10,729 nt of DNA from Hyphomicrobiales bacterium (GTDB taxonomy: Bacteria; Pseudomonadota; Alphaproteobacteria; Rhodobacterales; Rhodobacteraceae): contig PWLT01000110.1 in the NCBI GenBank assembly GCA_003558415.1, positions 1-10,729 on the forward strand. The letters run 5' to 3'. Position 1 is the stretch's first letter. The number at the start of each line of letters is the position of its first letter. The position numbers were made by a program, and so were the translations under genes. Shown here piece by piece: positions 7,009 to 10,729 of this stretch. The notes beneath the pieces are model-generated. The model saw nothing but the letters and a program-made list of their open reading frames with translations. It did not search any database and was not told the DNA's origin.

Positions 7009-7040
7009 CTCCGGCGGGGATATTTTTTCGAAGAAGAAGA
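7005..7040 (+). repeat. Rhodobacteraceae-type intergenic element with T-tract (probable terminator)
   Basis: CCTCCGGCGGGG (7008-7019) can form a short GC-rich imperfect stem. It is followed by ATATTTTTT and then CGAAGAAGAAGA. Elements of the form CCTCCGGCGGG-A/G-TATTTT followed by a purine-rich tail are, as far as I recall, common at gene ends in Rhodobacteraceae chromosomes. It lies between the convergent MeTr and DUF3445 genes. The T-tract is on the plus strand, so as a terminator it would serve the C1 operon. The terminator reading is inference; the repeat status needs the rest of the genome. Confidence 0.5.
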
Positions 7041-7050
7041 CGGGTGACGC

Positions 7051-7839
7051 TCAGCCCTGGGCCGTCATCGCCTCGAGTGCTGCGCGCTGTTGCGGATCGA
7101 GCGATTCGCGGCAAACCACGCAGCTGTGGATTGAGAATATCACGGCGCGGGTTTCGGGCAGGCGCAGCAGGCATTGGCGTTCGCTGCGCACATAATCGGG
7201 CGCCCCTTGCGGTTTGTGGCGGCGGTCCGACTCGCTGCGTGGCTGGTGCAGTTCGGGGTCGGCATAGGCCAGCAAATTGGCGCGCCACAGCGGCTGCTCG
7301 GGGCGGATCGCATCAAAGAGCCGCTGGACACGCGCGGCGATATTGGCGTCGTAGACCGCCACGGGGGCGTGAATCGCGGTAAGCGGGCGGAGAAACTTCT
7401 CGTCGAGGCGCCAGCTGGCCGGAAAGCACAGGATGGCGCCGGTCATCACATGCTCATCCCCGCGCCGCTCGAGGATGCAGAAATCCTCCTGCACCAGCCG
7501 CCCGAGGGTCAGGAGCGGCGCGTCGGGGTCGATCGGCACGCGCACCCCGTCGGGGCGTGTGACCTGGCCCTTGCCCCGCCTGTAGCCGGGCAGGCGCGCG
7601 ATCTCCACCTGCACCACCCGATGCAGCAATTCGTGCGCCGCCGGCAGGGCGGCGGGGTCGAGCGCATGCACGGCATCGGGGCGCGTGCCGATCAGGCGGT
7701 CGCGCTCGGCCATCTGCCCGGCGAAGGCGTCATCGACGAGCAGCCATTTTTCCGGGTCGAGCGGCTGTATGCCGGGCAGGCGCCGGTGGCGCGGATCGAC
7801 CCAGGGGGCGAAGGGAAGGGAAGACTGAAGGACTTGCAT
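7051..7839 (-). CDS. DUF3445 protein, haem-dependent oxidative N-demethylase alpha-subunit-like
   Basis: The 262-residue protein matches the DUF3445 family, which includes the haem-binding PAS-like subunit of oxidative N-demethylase and of dimethylamine monooxygenase. Those enzymes convert dimethylamine to methylamine plus formaldehyde. Conserved blocks: LPGIQPLDPEKW (21-32); QMAERDRLI (42-50); LGRLVQEDFCIL (112-123); the core GAILCFPASWRLDEKF (134-149); RPLTAIHAPV (151-160); and, near the end, YVRSERQCLLRLPET (216-230) and AVIFSIHSCVV (232-242). H156 and H238 are conspicuous, but I cannot say which residue binds haem. The usual reductase and ferredoxin subunits are absent from the window, and the protein looks short compared with catalytic relatives. 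The start at 7839 has AAGGG 4 nt upstream. It converges on the folate C1 operon, which could accept a released C1 unit. Family is confident; activity is inferred. Confidence 0.82.
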   Translation of the reverse strand: MQVLQSSLPFAPWVDPRHRRLPGIQPLDPEKWLLVDDAFAGQMAERDRLIGTRPDAVHALDPAALPAAHELLHRVVQVEIARLPGYRRGKGQVTRPDGVRVPIDPDAPLLTLGRLVQEDFCILERRGDEHVMTGAILCFPASWRLDEKFLRPLTAIHAPVAVYDANIAARVQRLFDAIRPEQPLWRANLLAYADPELHQPRSESDRRHKPQGAPDYVRSERQCLLRLPETRAVIFSIHSCVVCRESLDPQQRAALEAMTAQG

Positions 7840-7964
7840 GCGCCCTTGATAGGCACTCGGCGCGGGCTCCGGAAGGGGCGGCGGGCGGGAAATGGCGCGG
7901 CCCTGCGGCTTGCCTTCGCCAGCAGTGGCTGCGACGCTGCCGCCGACCAGTCGGGAGAGGATCG
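7840..7964. promoter_or_regulatory. Divergent intergenic region between DUF3445 and hydrolase-OsmC genes
   Basis: These 125 GC-rich bases must carry the start signals of both flanking genes. On the plus strand GGGAGAGG (7953-7960) is a strong ribosome-binding site 4 nt before the ATG at 7965. A possible -35 TTGCCT (7910-7915) has only a poor -10 (GACGCT) 17 nt downstream, so I do not claim a promoter. No operator-like palindrome stood out. Confidence 0.4.
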
Positions 7965-9176
7965 ATGTCGAGCGAGAAATTCACTTTTGAGGGCCATTCC
8001 GGGCAGGCGCTCGCGGCGCGGCTCGATCATGCGCGGGGCACGCATCGCGCCACGGCGCTCTTTGCGCATTGCTTCACCTGCGGCAAGGACATCGCCGCGG
8101 CGCGGCGCATCGCCGGGCGGCTGGCGGCGGCGGGCATCACCGTGCTGCGCTTCGATTTCACCGGGCTGGGCCATTCGGGCGGCGAATTCGCCAATACCAG
8201 TTTCTCTTCGAATTCCGAGGATATCCTGGCGGCCGCGCAGGCGCTGGAAGCCCGCGGGATGGCGCCGGCTCTGCTGATCGGGCATTCGCTGGGCGGGGCG
8301 GCGGCGCTGCGCGCGGCGGGGAAAATCAAGGGGCTGCGCGCGGTTGTCACCATCGCCGCACCCTTCGATCCCGGACAGGTGACGCGCCATTTCGGGGACG
8401 CGGTGGAGCGTATCCGGCGTGAGGGAAGCGCGGAGGTCGATCTGGGCGGGCGGCCAGTGCGCATCGGGCGCGAATTCATCGAGGATGTCGAGGGGGCCGC
8501 GCTCGGCGAGGACATGAAGGCGCTCCGGGCGGCGCTGCTGGTCATGCATGCCCCGGGCGATGCGATCGTGGGGATCGACAACGCCACCCGTATCTTCACC
8601 GCCGCGCGCCACCCCAAGAGCTTCGTCAGCCTCGACGATGCCGATCACCTCGTCAGCTCCGCTTCGGATGCCGAATATGCCGCGGGCGTCATCGCTGCCT
8701 GGGCCGCGCGCTATATCGATCCGGCCAGCGCCGAGGCGAGCGCGGAGGTGCCCGAGGGCGTCACCCGTGTCGCGGAAGCCGACGCCGCCGGGTTCCTGCA
8801 GGACATCTCCTCGGGGCCGCACCAGCTTCTCGCCGACGAGCCGAAAGCCATGGGCGGCAGCGATCGCGGCCCCTCGCCCTACGGGCTGGTCGCGGCGGGG
8901 CTGGGGGCCTGTACCTCGATGACGATCCGCATGTATGCGCGGCGCAAGGAATGGCCGCTTGAACATGTCTCGGTCGATGTGACCCACGCAAAGGTGCATG
9001 CGCAGGATTGCGAAGATTGCGGACCGGGGGCCAAGATCGACCAGTTCCGAAGGGAAATCACGCTTGAGGGGGATCTCGACGACGAGCAGCGCCAGCGCCT
9101 GGGCGAGATCGCCGATCGCTGCCCGGTCCATCGCACGCTGGAGGCGCGCGCCGAGATCGTGACGGTGCTGCTCTGA
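7965..9176 (+). CDS. Bifunctional alpha/beta-hydrolase and OsmC-domain fusion protein
   Basis: The 403-residue protein has two domains. Residues 1 to about 255 form an alpha/beta-hydrolase: an oxyanion strand at FAHCFTC (33-39), FDFTGLGHSGG (63-73), the nucleophile elbow GHSLGG (106-111; S108), the likely acid D199 (APGDAIV) and H228 (DDADHLV) complete a Ser-Asp-His triad. Residues about 265-403 form an OsmC/Ohr domain with the two redox cysteines C316 (GACTSM) and C386 (RCPVHRTL), the pair used by thiol peroxidases against organic hydroperoxides. An added HAKVHAQDCEDC (341-352) gives His, His, Cys, Cys at spacing 3-3-2, possibly a metal site. The start has GGGAGAGG 4 nt upstream. No signal peptide is visible. 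Such fusions are known in proteobacteria, but substrate and role are unclear; oxidative-stress or lipid-hydroperoxide detoxification is plausible. The gene appears monocistronic. Confidence 0.88.
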   Translation: MSSEKFTFEGHSGQALAARLDHARGTHRATALFAHCFTCGKDIAAARRIAGRLAAAGITVLRFDFTGLGHSGGEFANTSFSSNSEDILAAAQALEARGMAPALLIGHSLGGAAALRAAGKIKGLRAVVTIAAPFDPGQVTRHFGDAVERIRREGSAEVDLGGRPVRIGREFIEDVEGAALGEDMKALRAALLVMHAPGDAIVGIDNATRIFTAARHPKSFVSLDDADHLVSSASDAEYAAGVIAAWAARYIDPASAEASAEVPEGVTRVAEADAAGFLQDISSGPHQLLADEPKAMGGSDRGPSPYGLVAAGLGACTSMTIRMYARRKEWPLEHVSVDVTHAKVHAQDCEDCGPGAKIDQFRREITLEGDLDDEQRQRLGEIADRCPVHRTLEARAEIVTVLL

Positions 9177-9201
9177 CGCTGATGGCGCATCGCCGCGTCA
9201 G
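9173..9201. terminator. Bidirectional hairpin spanning both convergent stop codons
   Basis: CTGACGC (9173-9179) and GCGTCAG (9195-9201) form a 7-bp stem. An inner GGCG/CGCC stem (9184-9187, 9191-9194) with loop CAT stacks on it, leaving TGAT bulged. The TGA of the hydrolase-OsmC gene (9174-9176) and the stop of the cytochrome gene (9198-9200) are base-paired partners within it. No T-run follows on either strand. Confidence 0.45.
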
Positions 9202-9536
9202 TCGATGGGCCGCTCCAGCGAACGGATATAGGCCACCAGGTCCTCCACCCCCTCGCGCTGAAGGTACCAGCTGAATTCCGGCATGGCGTTGTGCATCTGC
9301 GGGAAGTAGATGCGCGCGAAAATCTGATCGTCGGGGCGATAGACCGCGATGGAGGCGAAGCTGGGCGGGTAGGTCTTGAAGGCGCCGTCCTCGGTGATGT
9401 CGTGGCAGCGCACGCAGTGCTCGGCCGCAAGTTCCGCGCCGCGCTCGGCATCACCGATCAGGTCCTGATCCGCGGCCGCAACCGGTGCGCCGAGCATGGT
9501 GGCCAGACCTGCGGCCGAGCAGATATCGCGCAGCAT
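9198..9536 (-). CDS. Small monohaem c-type cytochrome, periplasmic
   Basis: The 112-residue protein has an N-terminal signal-peptide-like segment (residues 1 to about 22, ending APVAAAD) and one haem-attachment site CVRCH (41-45). H45 would be the proximal ligand; M85 in HNAMPEFSW is the likely distal Met (M81 is an alternative). The C-terminal helix GVEDLVAYIRSLE (96-108) is typical of class I cytochromes. After export and haem ligation it would act as an electron carrier or a small oxidase/dehydrogenase partner in the periplasm; the partner is unknown. The ATG at 9536 is selected because AGGAG lies 6 nt upstream and the signal peptide begins there. The frame is open further upstream only as antisense over the der end. 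It is 107 nt downstream of der in the same orientation and may be separately transcribed. Confidence 0.85.
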   Translation of the reverse strand: MLRDICSAAGLATMLGAPVAAADQDLIGDAERGAELAAEHCVRCHDITEDGAFKTYPPSFASIAVYRPDDQIFARIYFPQMHNAMPEFSWYLQREGVEDLVAYIRSLERPID

Positions 9537-9643
9537 TGATTTCTCCTCTGCCGGTATTGCGCCCGCCGCTGACGAATGTGGACGGCGCACTCCGTATCGC
9601 ACGCTAGCACGAACCGCCTGCCCGGCGAAGCCCCGCGCGCGGG
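9537..9643. promoter_or_regulatory. Gap between der and the cytochrome gene
   Basis: This 107-nt stretch holds the ribosome-binding site of the cytochrome gene (AGGAG, minus strand 9547-9543) and, directly after the der stop, the 12-nt perfect palindrome CCCGCGCGCGGG (9632-9643). The palindrome could be part of a der terminator, though it has no spacer loop and no T-run, and could be chance in GC-rich DNA. I see no clear promoter. Confidence 0.35.
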
Positions 9644-10729
9644 TCAGCGTGATGCAGGCTTGCCGAGATGCTTGCGTAACTTGGAGGGGCCAGGCGTCTT
9701 GCGGCCCTTGTAGGGGTTCTTGTCGGACTGGGAGCGCAGGAACAGACGAATCGGCGTGCCGGGCATGTCGAACGCCTCGCGCAGCCCGTTGACGAGATAG
9801 CGCCGATAGGCCTGCGCCAGCGCCTCGGGATGCGAACACATCAGCACGAAACCGGGCGGGCGCGTCTTCACTTGCGTCATGTAGCGCAGCTTGATGCGCC
9901 GCCCGCCCGGCGCGGGCGGCGGGTGCGCCGCGACGGCCTCGGCGAGCCACTGGTTGAGCCTGGCGGTCGGCACGCGCCGGTTCCAAACGTCATGCGCCTT
10001 GCGCACCGCCTCGTGCAGCCGGTCGATCCCCTTTCCCGTCTTCGCCGACACCGTAACCAGCGGCGCGCCGCGCAATTGCGGCAACAGCCGCTCGAAGCTT
10101 TCGCGCAAGACGCGCAGCTTGGCCTGCCGGTCCTCCTCGAGGTCCCATTTGTTGACCGCCACGACCACGGCGCGGCCCTCCTCCTCGGCGAAATCGGCGA
10201 TGCGCAGATCCTGGGTCTCGAAGGGGATCTGCGCGTCGAGCAACACCACCACCACCTCGGCGAAGCGCACCGCGCGCAGCCCGTCGGCGACGGAGAGCTT
10301 CTCGACCTTGTCCTGCACGCGCGCCTTACGGCGCATCCCCGCCGTGTCGAAGATGCGCACCGGGGTGCCGTGCCAGTCCGCGCGCAGCGAGATCGCATCG
10401 CGCGTGATTCCCGCCTCGGGTCCGGTGAGCAGCCGCTCCTCGCCGACGATCGCGTTGATCAGCGTCGATTTTCCGGCGTTGGGCCGCCCGATCACCGCGA
10501 TCTGAAGGGGGCGCGCCTGCGTCGGGGCATGCGCGGCGGTATCCTGCCCGTCATCCGCGTCCGGGTCGACATCGACATCGACCTCGGGCGCCTCCTCGGC
10601 GGCGCGGGCCTCGAACCCCTCGGCCAGGGGGCGGAGCATGTGATAGAGTTCGTCCAGCCCCTCGCCATGCTCGGCCGAGAGCGCCACCGGCTCACCCAGC
10701 CCCAGCGAATAGGCCTCCAGCATCCCCGA
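9644..10729 (-). CDS. der: Ribosome-assembly GTPase Der (EngA), partial at right edge
   Basis: This is the C-terminal part of the double-GTPase Der, which acts in 50S subunit maturation; the frame is open to the window edge, so roughly the first 120 residues are missing. Numbering from the Met at 10723, the tail of GTPase domain 1 is visible as [20 protein letters not shown] (3-22, its G5). An acidic linker (43-61, rich in Asp/Glu) follows. The complete domain 2 has G1 GRPNAGKST (79-87), G3 DTAGM (126-130), G4 NKWD (191-194) and G5 SAKTGKG (226-232). The KH-like C-terminal domain follows, including [17 protein letters not shown] (276-292) and the family's NPYKGRK (336-342). The C-terminus is basic. 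The visible part is intact and typical of alphaproteobacterial Der. Confidence 0.96.
   Translation of the reverse strand, partial: SGMLEAYSLGLGEPVALSAEHGEGLDELYHMLRPLAEGFEARAAEEAPEVDVDVDPDADDGQDTAAHAPTQARPLQIAVIGRPNAGKSTLINAIVGEERLLTGPEAGITRDAISLRADWHGTPVRIFDTAGMRRKARVQDKVEKLSVADGLRAVRFAEVVVVLLDAQIPFETQDLRIADFAEEEGRAVVVAVNKWDLEEDRQAKLRVLRESFERLLPQLRGAPLVTVSAKTGKGIDRLHEAVRKAHDVWNRRVPTARLNQWLAEAVAAHPPPAPGGRRIKLRYMTQVKTRPPGFVLMCSHPEALAQAYRRYLVNGLREAFDMPGTPIRLFLRSQSDKNPYKGRKTPGPSKLRKHLGKPASR
10564..10583. repeat. Hexanucleotide micro-repeat in the Der acidic linker
   Basis: About three copies of a GTCGAT-like unit (minus strand) encode alternating Val-Asp in the linker between the two GTPase domains. 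It is in frame, so changes in copy number would only alter linker length. Confidence 0.5.

Noticed and set aside
7692..9131. A 479-codon minus-strand open frame opposite the hydrolase-OsmC gene
   Set aside because: It overlaps a well-supported fusion gene antisense, and its end runs out of frame over the DUF3445 start; no recognisable domain.
9632..9643. CCCGCGCGCGGG palindrome as a regulator binding site
   Set aside because: It sits directly after the der stop rather than near a start, and alternating GC palindromes are expected often by chance in this composition.
1..10729. Mobile element, phage, CRISPR array or horizontally acquired island
   Set aside because: No transposase, integrase, tRNA, spaced direct repeats or terminal inverted repeats were seen, and base composition and codon use look even across all genes.

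Overview
The window looks like ordinary chromosomal DNA of a high-GC alphaproteobacterium, most likely Rhodobacteraceae (Roseobacter/Rhodobacter group). The reasons are the strong G/C bias at third codon positions, the valine-degradation gene order, a gppA-rlmE-trmO run, a compact C1 operon with a small PF13769 protein, and an intergenic element (about 7005-7040) that resembles short sequences I recall at gene ends in Rhodobacteraceae. Taxonomy is inferred from gene content only. I see no tRNA, rRNA, CRISPR array, insertion sequence, phage gene or riboswitch, and no gene-free stretch longer than about 200 bases.

Layout. (1) 1-2144, plus strand: the 3' end of an acyl-CoA dehydrogenase, then 3-hydroxyisobutyryl-CoA hydrolase and 3-hydroxyisobutyrate dehydrogenase, tightly coupled. 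These are consecutive steps of valine catabolism. (2) 2171-4503, minus strand: gppA/ppx-like phosphatase, rlmE (23S rRNA 2'-O-methyltransferase) and trmO (tRNA t6A37 methyltransferase family), with a 1-nt gap and an 11-bp overlap, so probably one transcript. (3) 4701-6942, plus strand: a small PF13769 ('virulence factor' domain) protein, a divergent methylenetetrahydrofolate-reductase homologue, and a pterin-binding methyltetrahydrofolate methyltransferase. This looks like an operon handling methyl groups on tetrahydrofolate. (4) 7051-7839, minus strand, convergent to the C1 operon: a DUF3445 protein related to the haem subunit of oxidative N-demethylase. (5) 7965-9176, plus strand: an alpha/beta-hydrolase fused to an OsmC domain. 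(6) 9198-10729, minus strand: a small periplasmic c-type cytochrome and the C-terminal three quarters of the ribosome-assembly GTPase Der, running off the right edge.

The part most worth following is 4701-7839. A folate methyltransferase, an MTHFR-like protein lacking the Asp of the classical active site, and an uncharacterised small partner sit beside a DUF3445 protein whose relatives demethylate methylated amines. A plausible reading is an aerobic route that takes methyl groups from methylated amines or betaines, passes them to tetrahydrofolate and oxidises them. No substrate-specific methyltransferase or corrinoid protein is in view, so this remains a hypothesis. The two convergent junctions (6943-7050 and 9173-9201) are rich in inverted repeats and probably act as terminators.
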